DNA of 64,000 nt from Numida meleagris. Taxonomy: Eukaryota > Chordata > Aves > Galliformes > Numididae. The number at the start of each line of letters is the position of its first letter. Position 1 is the first letter of the stretch. The notes below the pieces were generated by a model, which made no database searches, had not been told where the DNA came from, and was given only the letters and a program-made list of their open reading frames with translations. Made by a program: the position numbers and the translations under genes. Positions 46,501 to 58,500 of this stretch are shown here, piece by piece. Location of the stretch: assembly GCF_002078875.1 (NCBI RefSeq), contig NC_034411.1:32010260-32074259 (forward strand). Reading direction: 5' to 3'.

Positions 46501-49500
46501 ATGAAATAACTCGAATAAATGGAGGGCAGCACAGAGGAGGAAAGAAATCTTTTTGTCTTTAAACAAAATGCAATTGAATTTATATATTAGTGAAAATATG
46601 AAAGGCCCAGTGTATTTCCAAATTCAAATATTTTAAAATTATTTTTTGTTGGTGGATATTATTAAAGTGTGAACTCTACGCTTTTCACTTCTTGTTGGGT
46701 TCTGGTCTGTAACATTAAAAGCTACACGTGTAATTGTTACAAGCTTTGATGCTGAAGACATGTAACTGTTGTTTTGTACAGCTGCATAGGTAGATTTTCA
46801 GTTATGCAGATTACATGTACCAAAGCCTCTGGACATCTCATTTTTCACACAGACAGTTGCTGAATGAAATCATTCACTTTTAATGACTGTTACTCTTTTC
46901 TTCATTTTTAATAGATCTCAGACTCCCACAACTGTGTCTGTATATGATCACGTTATGAGTGGAGAAATGCTCACTGTGTGAAGGCCACATTTTTCACTAG
47001 TCTTGGGTGGAAGTTGGGCAGATGCCATTCTTTTGCAGTGCTTTGAATCTTCAAGCTGTTAACAGCTGCCACTTAGCACCTTTCTCTTAGAAGGGGATGT
47101 TTTTGTATGAGGGATTTTTGACGTGATTTTTTCAACTATTCTTTTTTTTTTCTTCCTTTTTTCAGCTGAAAAGTGAAAACTCTAGTTCTACATTAAAGGA
47201 ATTAGGAGGTTCACAAAGAGTGCCAACTCAGACTGAGTCACGGTAAGTTGAGTTCATTGGCAATATGATAATAATACAAAATATTGACTGATTTTAGGGG
47301 ATCATGTGTTCTGATCCTAAAAAAATAGTTTCTTTACTGAATAGTTCTGTCAGAAAGATTTTTATTGCAACATAAAATGAATAAAGGTACACCTATCAGG
47401 AGTATTATTTCATGACATTTCTAACATTCATTAGATTCATAGAATCATCGAATTAGCTAGGTTGGAAAGGACCTACAAGATCATCCAGTCCAACCATCCA
47501 CCTACCACCAATAACCCCACTAAACCATGTCTCTCAACGCTATATCTAAACGTTTCTTGAACACCTCCAGGGACGGTGACTCAACCACCTCCCTGGGCAG
47601 CCCGTTCCAGCGCCTGACCACTCTTTCAGAAAAGTAGAATTTCCTAATGTCCAGTCTAGATTTCCCCTGGTGCAACTTGAGGCCATTCCCCCTCATCCTG
47701 TCACTAGTTACAAGAGAGAAGAGGCCGACCCCCAGCTCACTACAACCTCCCTTCAGGTAGTTACAGAGAGCGATAAGGTCTCCCCTGAGCCTCCTCTTCT
47801 CCAGACTGAACAATCCCAGCTCCCTCAGCTGCTCCTATAAGGCCTGTGCTTCGTTGCCCTCCTCTGAACACGCTCCAGGGCCTCAATGTTTTTCTTCTCC
47901 TATTGTGACACATTTGTGAACTTAGTATAACTCAGTACTTTTCTGTGCTCAACATTCCGATTTCTTTTGTTTTTTTTTTTTCCTTTTTCATTCTTCATAA
48001 ATCTTCATCTCTATTGAAGGGAAAATTTCCTTAACAAAAGTAAATGAACACGTATAATGTTTTGTTTGTAATTTCAGAATCTTACATCAAACCTTTCATG
48101 CCTAGCAGTTAATTTGACAGTATCACCACTACCACTTTTATATTCTCTGTGGAAATGTAAAGAAACCTATTCTTAGCTGGCTGCACTGTATTGAAACAAA
48201 CCTGTGCATTTAAATTCTGTAATTAAAGGATGTCATACTTTTTAGGTTTCGTAGAAATGGAGGAATATATTACAATATGTTACTGTTTCACTAGCTTTCC
48301 TGATAAAGTTTTGCAGTTTAAATCAGTCATGACTGTTAATGCTTTTGCAAGTCTTTCGTTTAATAGCTTGCATTATTTCTATGTTTCATTTTTCATTGTA
48401 GAAAGTTTTTTTTGTTGTTGTTCATGATTGCCTACTTTCACTTAAAATCAGATTGTTATTTTCTGTAACAGGAGTATTATCTTTAAAGACTCCGCTTCAA
48501 ACTTGGTAGAAAAAGCGCGGGACATGTCACTATCTGAAAAGCCTTCAAATTCTCAGGTATAGTATAAAAATAGTCTTCCTCATAATTACATTTTAGTCTC
48601 TAAATAGAGCAAGAATCATAGAATATCCTGAGTTGGAAGGGACAATCCTCAAGGATCATCAAGGCCAACTCCTGGATCCACACAGCACCCCCAAATTCAA
48701 ACCCTATGTCTGCACTGGGGAGCCTGTTCCAGTGCCTGACCACCCTCTGGTGAAGAACCTTTACCTAATTCCCAGCCTGACCTGCCCCTCCCCTGATGCA
48801 GCTCCTTGCCTTTCTCTTGGGCCCTGTGCCACCAAAGAGCAGAGCTCAGCGCTGCCCCTCTGCTCCCTGTGAGGAGCTGCAGCCGCCATGAGGCCTCCCT
48901 TCAGCTCCTCTGCTCTGGGCTGAGCAAACCCAGGGGCCTCAGCTGCTCCTCATACTCCTTACCCTCTAGAGACTTCCCCATCTTTGTAGCCCTCGTTTGG
49001 ACGCTCTCTAATATGTAATATGTCACTCCGAAAATAATGCCTCCTGTTTATTTTCATGGAAACTGCAACAGATTGTTGCATCAGATAGAGCACAATTGCA
49101 CTAATTCTCAGTTACAAAACACTGTTTTCCAACACAGTCACCACCATTAGCTATGCATTTGTGCCAGCGATGAACAAGAGCCTGCATGCCGCACTTCTAA
49201 AAATCTGCACCAGTGGAGGTGACCACTGTCTTTGTCACCACTGCTGAAACACACCACCCACCACCTCACTGCTCACATTCACAGTTTGGTCTCCAGAAAT
49301 GTTCAGCATGCATCAGTGAATGCCAGTGGATGCAGTTTTTTCCACAGGGAGGAACTGAATTTAACACCTTTGCTTCGTTTGTGCTTCCATGTCAGATGCC
49401 ATTTTGTTAGACTATCCCTCTGCTGCCATCTGTCCCATGGCAACAAAATTTAATGGAATATTGTCAGAAAGGTTCAACCTCTACTTCCATACCATCAACA

Positions 49501-52500
49501 TCTGCTTCTGATGTCATGGGCCAACATAATAAAATAGGAGGCATTACTTTTGGAGCAGCGCTTGTAGTTTTATGTCCTTCTTATATTGTGGCATCCAGAA
49601 TTGTACAGAGTAGAGTGGGACACCTCCTCCCCTTGCCTGGTGGCAGTGCTGGGCTGGTGCACCCCCATGGTGCAGTTGGCCCTTTGGGATGACGGCGCGC
49701 TGCTGACTCTGATTCAACTTGCCATCAACCAGAACAGCCAGATCCCTTTCTATGGGGCTGCTCTCCAGCCTCTCATCTCCCAGCCTGTACATAGATCCAG
49801 GGTTACCCTGTCACAGGTGCAGGATCCAGCACTTGCTCTTGTTAAATTGTCCAGACCTTAAAATTTAAAGATTTTTCTGCAAGGCCTCTCTACCGTCGAG
49901 GGAGTGAATAGATCCTCCTAATTTACAGGAGGATCACAGGACTTTAAGACCTGTGTATAGTTCATATTTAAATCCTACTTTTTTTTTTTTTTTTAATATG
50001 AGACATGAATGCATTTACAGGTAAATCTTGGGATACTTTTACAGCCACATTTTAACCTAATTACAGTAAAAATACTCAGGATATCTTATTTGACTTTGTT
50101 TGTCTTTTTCATGTAGAGAAATGTACCAAGTTCTGCTGTAAAATTCAAAAGGTATGTGTTTATTTCTAGACTGTATCTTCCATAAACTATATTTAAACCT
50201 ACTGTGGTGTTTTTTTTATATCTAACAAATAAGTGCCACTTTTAGTTGGTATGTTTCTTTTATCACATATTAGAAAAAATGGCTCACTATAAATTTTATT
50301 TTTATCTCTGTTAAAGAGTGTTGGCACCTAATTTTGATAATGCAAGAAACAAGGAACAGAAAAATATGATGTCAAATATTTGCAGAAATAACAGTGAAGC
50401 AGATGACAATGAGTATACTGTGGATGAAAGGTAAGGAGTTCTTTCTAAGATCTGTATAGTAATTACAGTGTGTGGTGGTCTAGTTTATTTATTTATAATA
50501 GAATGTGAGAGAATATTGCTATAAAAGTCATCTTCAAAAAATTGATATTTGAAATCTGTTTTTTGGAAATTTGAAATGTACTGTGGCAACTGACTTGCAA
50601 TGATATTTAATGCTTATAACCAAAAGCCACTTATGTGAAGATAAGAATATCCTACCAGCTTTCAAACAAACAAAATTTCAACTGAAGTACAGGAGATAAC
50701 ATTGTCTTCTACTGGCACGGTGATGTAGGTTACTAAGGTTATCCATAACCTTAATAAGAGAAAAATTACCAGATATGCTGGTTTATGGCAGCCTATTATC
50801 AGTATCCTTCCTGATCCATCAAATTGCCTCCTCATAAGTATCTATTATCTGAAATACTGGCAAATAATGTTTTTATTTCTCACATCGTAGTATGGAAAAG
50901 TTCCTCATCCAAGAATTTCTATTAAATCAGCACTAAAGATGGAATAGCTCATGATAAGCTGGACTTGCCATCTGTCTGGATTAGAACAAAAAGTTTAAAA
51001 GATAGGGAGATGGTATGAATTTGTCATCCTTTTTTTTCCACGGAGTGGTTGAGGCTTGAAGTGGTTTAAGGAGATCATCTCATGCAATCCTCTGCTCAGG
51101 CAGGGTTATCTAAAACAGGTTGCCTAGGATGATGTCCTGACAGGTTTTGAATATGTTCAAGGATGAAGAGTCCGCTACATCTTTGGGCAACCTGATCCAG
51201 TGCTTGGTTACCCTCAGAGTAAAAAAGTGTTCCCTGATGTTTAGACAACAACTCTTGCATTTTGGTTTGTTCCCATTGTCTCTTGTCCTGGCACTGGGCA
51301 GGACCACTGAACACAACTTGGCTACATTTTCTTTGAACCCTTCCTTCAGTATCTATACATGTTGATGAGATTTCCCCCTGAGCTTTCTCTTCTCCAGGCT
51401 CTCAGTCTCAGCTTTCTTAGCCTTTTCCCACAGGAGAGATGCTCCAGTCACTTATCTGTCTACGCGGTTCTTCACTGGACTCTCTCCAGTATGATCATGT
51501 CTCTCTTGTACTGGGCAGCTGGAATACTGGACACAGTATTCCAGTACTGCCCTCATCAGCGTTGAGTAGAAGGGAAGAAGCCCCTCCCACAACCTTCTGG
51601 CAACTCTCCACCTAATGCACGCCAGGATACTGTTGGTCTTTGCCATAAGGGCATATTGCTGGCTTTTGGTCAACAACTTGGTGTTCACCAGGACCCCCAG
51701 TTCTTTTTTTCCTTTTTTTCCTTCTTGAGAAATGCAGCAGTTTATTGATGCAGGATCTTATTGTTTGTACTGTTCTAGATAACTTAAAGTGTATTTAACT
51801 GTCACAAGTAGCATATTTTTGTAGAAGCTTAACATTATTTCAAACATAGGTATACATTTTGTATGTTCAAGGTCTACACTGAAACATTCAAAGAGTACCT
51901 GAATATAGGAATAGCTTACTCTTTTACTGAAGCTATACTGAGTGAAGAATTGTTGGGGGTTAACCCCAGTAGGCAGCTATGTGCTACACTGCCACTCTCT
52001 CGCTCCCCCAGATCTCACCCTCAGTGGGATAGGGGAAGAGAAAACTGAGAAAAATCATGATTCAAAATAGAAATAGTTTAATAAGGAGCAGGAGAACTGG
52101 AAGAGAGAAAACATAACAACTGATGTGAAGGCTACTACTCACCACCTCCCATGGATAGGCCCACACTCAGTTCCTGAGCAAAAGATGGCTAACCTGTTTA
52201 AACTCTCTCCTTTCAGCTTTGTTGCTGAATGTGATGTTATGTGGCATGGAAGATCTCTTCGAGTAGTTTGGGTCATCTCTCTGGCTCTGTCCCTTCCCAG
52301 CCTCTTGCGTACCCGCTTGTCTATTCATTTGGGAGGGACAGGGTGCGAAACAGACAGACAAGGCTTATATGCTACGCAAAAACTCTTCAGGAACTCTTCA
52401 GCTAACATTAGTGTGTTACCAGCATTGTTGTGGTTACAAATCAAAACCACAGCACCATGTGAGTGGCTGTGAAGAAAATTAACTTCATCACAGTCAAGAA

Positions 52501-55500
52501 TAAAGGAAATTTGTTCTTGTTTCTAGTTATAAGAAAAATAAGCCTGAAACTACATTGAAACTCCATTTTACAAATACCTAGGATAAAAAGCCAGATGGCA
52601 AACACTTACTGACATCCTGTTTGGTGAAAATGTTAATATAAATAAAAATGCACTCCTGTAAAATGTGAGACTGAAGCAGACAGAAAAAATGTGAGAATTA
52701 TCATGTTAGAAGCTAGGGTATTCCTCAAGTTGAATGTTTAAGTTCAAAGTTACTTTGAAGAATATTAGGACCAAATTCTTAAAAATATTTTCACGTTCTC
52801 TGTGCTCAATACTAATACAAGGAGTTTATCTCCTCCAACTTCGTTCTGCCTGGTACAGAACAAAACTTAAGCTCAGAATCTGGATGAGTCTCTTATCCAT
52901 AGGTGTAGGCACTCAGATGAAGTACTGTGTTTCTTTTTGTATATATTTTGAAGTATTTACTAGAAGTAGGATTGGAACCCATTCTTTCACGTTTCAGATG
53001 AGAGCTGCAACTACGGATAATAGAGTTGAGTTCCCTTGTTATTTTTTTATTTTTAAGACTGATTTAGACCTCTGTATGTATTCACTTATTGCGGGAGAAT
53101 GATATTTCAGCAGAAGTATTAGTCCTATCAAGATTGTTCTCGTACCTCGTAAATTTAATGTTAAATACTCTTCAGTTGGAGAACTCAATCTCTCTCTTAC
53201 TCTCTCTTCCTTTTAAGATTTCGTCGGGAGTACAAAAATATAGAGCCTATTGGTAAAGGTGGTTTTGGGAATGTTTTTAAAGCAACATCAAGGATTGATG
53301 AGAAAACCTATGCAGTCAAACGAGTTGAGTTAATAAAGTAAGGATTGTATACCTATTTGTGTTGTTTTTGTTGTTTGCTTGTTTTTCTTTTAGGACATCC
53401 TTAATCAAGCTTTTCATTATTTAGTTGTACTATCTTTTTAGTATGTGGAACATTTAAATAACTTTCTTTCTTAACTGTCTTTCTGATAAACTTTATTTCT
53501 ACATAAAGCTGAAAAGCACATGCAACTCTTAATTTTTGCATGCACTGGAATTATTTTAAATGCAGCAGTAAGAAAGTAATTTATTAAGCTCTGCTTTCTC
53601 TGAACACACTTGTGCAGAATTTTATGAGTTCTATTTAATACTGTAGAATCTGTTTAAAGAAAACTTGCTGTTTAATAAAAACATTGAAAGCAGCAATGTT
53701 ACTTTTGACAGGGTACCTTGTCTGAAAATTTACTTATCCATAATTCATAATGACTATAGTTAAGGGAAATGGATAAAAATGAAAGTAATACATCTTGTGG
53801 TTTGTAATTGAAAAATGCTTTACATATAATATAAATATATAATATAAAGACTGATACATTGTCCTTTACAAATCTCCACACAGAGTAATACCAGTTTTTA
53901 AAAAAGTAACTTTCTGTAACTGGTACCTGGTACAATACTTCAACAGGAGCTGAAGAACTTGCATTTCTTTTGAATAATCTATAAAGTTTCAAGTAATTCC
54001 TTATGAAATAGTTAACTTAAATTTGGAGATACAATATGAAACTGTAGGGGATAGTACTAAAAAACATTTTATTGATTCTTCAGTAAAGACTGCTAGTCTT
54101 CACTATGCAATTCAACAGGAAGTGTTGGTCAAATTTACTAATAGTTCATTGTGAATATTTACAAACTTCTGTATATGTAAAAAAACCCTTCTCAGCATTT
54201 TTTGAGTGAGGCTTTTCTAATATGGTTACAACATTTTAGCAATTGAAATAACTGAACCAATGAAAAAAAAAACAACAATTTGCAATTACAGTTCTGACCA
54301 TATAAGAACATTGTGCTATTTTTCAAAATTGATGTTAAACTATCTGTATACCACTACTTGATATCATGTCTTTTAGTTAACTGAGTCTTTGATTTTTGTA
54401 GGAAAATGCCATTTGTTTTGTTTGAGATTTTTCTTCTTCTCCCAATAGGAATGTGATGCGTGAAGTGAAAGAACTCGCAAGACTTGAACATGAAAACATA
54501 GTGCGATATTATTGCAGCTGGGAAGGGACTGACCACATGACTTATGCAGAATCAAGGTAACTGCAGGACAGTTGTTTGCACTCACAAACTTGTTTGCCAT
54601 AGTGAATTTTGTATAAGCAATCGTCAGCCTTTATTTTTACAATACAAAATTACTCAACTATAAATGCATACAGATACTTACGATACTTACGTACCTAGTG
54701 TTAGGAAATAAGGCATAGTACTTTTCAGCAGTAGATGGTTTATAATTAAATACCTTCTTGGTGAATACTGTTCATTTTGTAATTTTATCTTTCTCCTCTC
54801 TCTTAGCATACAGAAGTTGCTGAATCTATAGAAAGGTGTAAGAATGAAGAATTAAAGATATGAGGTTAGAATTAAAATAAAATTGTCTGGTAGTTGGCTG
54901 CCAAATCCCAGATTGGAAGTTTCACTTTTTTTTTCTTTTTAGAATTACTGGTCATCCAGTAACTTGTAGATTTAATTATTTCTCTAAATTAGCATTTTAA
55001 CTGTAACGTCTAATTTTTTGCTGTTGTGAACAAATAGCTATTGAGAGTAGATATACATAATTAAAAGCTCTTTCAGTAGAAGTAGTCTTCCAGCACTAAG
55101 AGTTCTGGGAAGATAGAGGTGACAATTTTACCGGTAAGTTAGGTTATTAAATCTTCAAAGTTTCTACGGTAAGCCTTTTTCATAGCAATAAATTTATACT
55201 CTTTCAGGTAGGTTGCTGCATATAGCCATAAAATATCAATGCATTCAAAATTATGGTTGGTGTATGTGTTCAGTGCGTTCAGAAAAAAGGGAAATAAAGT
55301 AGGCAAAAAAAAAAGTTTCATGTGAAAACCCAACCATTACTATGTTGAAGTCTCAGTGTCACGTATTTCAGATGGTTACTTGATACAAGAAAGAAAAAAT
55401 CCTCAAGGCTGAAACCCCAGCCTGGAATTCCACTTAGTGCCCTGACCTCAAGGAAGCAGAGGGTCCTTAGCCACATAATGGTTGTTCTTTCAGTGCCTCA

Positions 55501-58500
55501 GATGACTTTATTTCAGGACACCGAGATCACACAATGTGAATCAGAAAAGTGGTGCTTCCTCCTCTCTATATTGTCCCTTCCCTCCTCATCTCCAGTCTCA
55601 GACTATTCTATGGGCTGATAGTTAGGGAACTCTTCTGGAAAGTGTGAAGCTGCCAGCTCTGTGAATGTTTTTCATTTAAATGTCCAACTTTCAGACTCAC
55701 AGGCTTATCATATAATCATAGAATGGTTTGGGTTGGAAGGGACACTTAAAGATCACTTAGTTCCAACTATCCCTGCCATATGCAGAGGCATCTTTCACTA
55801 GATCAAGTTGCTCAAAGCCTTGTCCAACATGACTCTGAACACTTCCCATGTAAGTAAAACATGGTCACCCCTTCTTCAAAGGACTAAATTTAAAAGAATG
55901 CGATCATTTTGTGTAAGAGGAAGGTTAATGCTGTGCTTGAACATAATGGTGAATTCCTGCCAGGGGTTTGCAGTAGTTCCTAGAAGGTAAGATGGGACCC
56001 AAGTACTGTGCTATTTCTTCCTTTGTAGGACATGCTTCTACATATGTGGCAGGGGGGTAATTGGGGCACTCAGAAAATTTTCAGTGTGAACAAGGATGCA
56101 GAGAGAATCTTCCAGGGGTATGTAGCAACTAAGCAGGGATTGCTTGGTTTGGAAAGTTAGTTAGATCTAGTACATAGTGGTATAAGGTCTTTTAAATCTA
56201 GAATAACAATTAAAAAAAAAAAAAAATTAAGTGGCTGGGTTTTTTGTTTGTTTGTTTCTTACCACTGGGAAAACCTGGGAATCATGGATGCAGTGGCTTA
56301 GGAAGAATTGTATCTTGTCAATTTTAATACGGCATATAATTTTCGTTTGCAGTAAGAATTCGGCCATAGCAGTTCCTTGCCTCTTCATCCAAATGGAATT
56401 ATGTGAACAAGGGCCACTGGACAAATGGATTGAAAATAATGGACAAAATGAAACCTATCATAAGATGGCACAAGACAAATTTTTACAAATACTGAAAGGA
56501 GTGGACTATATTCATTCTAAAGATTTAATTCATAGAGATCTCAAGGTAAGTAGAATAGGTAGCTAAGAATTTTTAAAATCTTCAATAAAAGTAGTGTTTA
56601 TTGGAAGTTTAGAAAAATGTGAACTGTTCTAGTCTTTTCTTACTCTATTATATACTCTAGTACCATGCCTCTTTTGATAATACAACAATTTATTTTCCCA
56701 GTAACTGGCTGGATTTCATTCTAAAATCAGGAGATGAACTAAAGGACCTTAGAATGCAGCACTTAAAACAATAACCAAACAACCAAAACCAGCAGTCATC
56801 AGTTAACAGGCATTTTCAGTGTATTGTGTGTTATTGGGTCACGAGACAGCCCCTTAGAAAAAGTACCATCTTTTGTAATAAAACAATCAAAAGAGGGAAG
56901 ATGTGAGCCTAGAAGTTTTCACTTGTCAAATTTTAAGGGGATAGTATATCCTAATGCATATTGAATTTGATAAAAATTGTACTTGTTCTAGTATCATGTA
57001 TTGCGTACACATATTTGAAGGCTAGTTCTTTGGGTACAATTTCACCATCTCCACAAATGCATAATCATAAAATCTTAAGAAAATATTTTTTCAAGGACAA
57101 AATCCCAAGCCTTCAATGCTTCATATGCCAGCTGTAATGTTGCTTATAGTTTTAAAACACTCACTTTGTGAACAAGAGTGATGGTGTTCCTAAACACTAA
57201 AAATGGCTGTAGTGGGTCACGTTAAATGTTGATTCAGGATATTGTCCTCGTATAGTGACTAATTCCAAATACCTAAGGAGTATTAGAACCGAGAGTTGAT
57301 ACAGCGATGCTGATCTTGATGCATATTCCATTCCTCTCAAGACCTTCAGTAACTTCAACTTCATACACTTCTTGAGCCAGAGGTTGAAATTTTCTGTTTT
57401 GCATTCACAGCGTCCTTCCAGATGATGTTCACTGCCCGCTCTTAGAATCTTGTCTCACGGGCACATACATTCATTACCTCCTAGAGCCCAGTCCTTCTTT
57501 GAGGCTTATTGCTACTAGAGTGAACAACAAATATACATTCATTTGTATAGGTATTTGGAAAAAAGAGGTGCGCTAAATGCTTTCTGTCTCCACTCAATAA
57601 TTCTTTCCTCTCTGTATTTCTTCCTTCTTAGTCCCACTTTATTTTCACCTCAGCTCTATCTCTTACTTTTCCGTGTTCCTATGAATCTGCTGCCCCAGTC
57701 TTTCATCCATGGAAACTAGCTGTAATCTGCTTCCAAGTTTTACTGCTATCTTGTCTGTCTGCATTTTAATTTAGGAACTTTTATCCCCACTTAGATCTGT
57801 CAGCTTAGGTGCTTGGCCATCTGAGATCTCCCAGAATCACAACTGCAGGATAGGTTCAAGCTTTCTTCATTCTGAGATGAATGTCCGTTTGTGCCTGGCA
57901 TGAATGAAGTCTTCAGATAGCGTAGCGGTGAGACACCATAGATACTGTTAATAAATGTGTGTGGACTTGGTTATACTTGAAGGGAAGAACTGTGCTGGGC
58001 ATTCTTGACACAAAGATCACTTCCTGTAAAATTTTAAGTCTCTCCTGCCCTTATAGTCCACTGGCTCTTCCTTGAGTAGAGGACAAGATGAGGCTGTTTG
58101 GTTTTGCTTTAATAACACTCAGAAATATAGTTTACCATTTTTGGAATGATAGATGGCTCGGAAAGCTTCATTATAAAAATGCAATTCTATTTCATTTCCT
58201 TATGACTTTGTCAAATGTAAAAATGCTAAGGTCACTGAAAACTCAAAGTGATATTGTGAGATGCCTGTAGTAAGCCTCACCTCTGCAATTAATTCAGTGC
58301 AGATAATCCTACTGTGCCTAGGAAAAAGTATAGGTTTACATGAAATTCCACTCAAACTACATGCTCTGCCCAAGTGCATAAAATCCCAGGACCTGGATTA
58401 AAGACTAAAATGCATTTGTGGATATTACAGATGATATGCACAATGCATCTGGAGAACACCGAAGTATGATACAGTCGTGACAGCTAGTTTAAAAAAGTTA

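Larger units (their letters stand above)
50431..53217 (+). other. EIF2AK2 intron 10
   Basis: The largest intron rich in inserted elements: a CR1 remnant and a solo LTR, listed separately. The remainder shows nothing recognised. Confidence 0.9.

Noticed and set aside
49024..49560. Open frames of 60-80 codons between the CR1 halves
   Set aside because: They lie inside the mariner element and are decayed transposase or its opposite strand.
57205..57300. Possible very old CR1 3' region in intron 13
   Set aside because: Only scattered resemblance to 'gggtcag...ccagtatcctgtc'-type text; below what I can support by eye.
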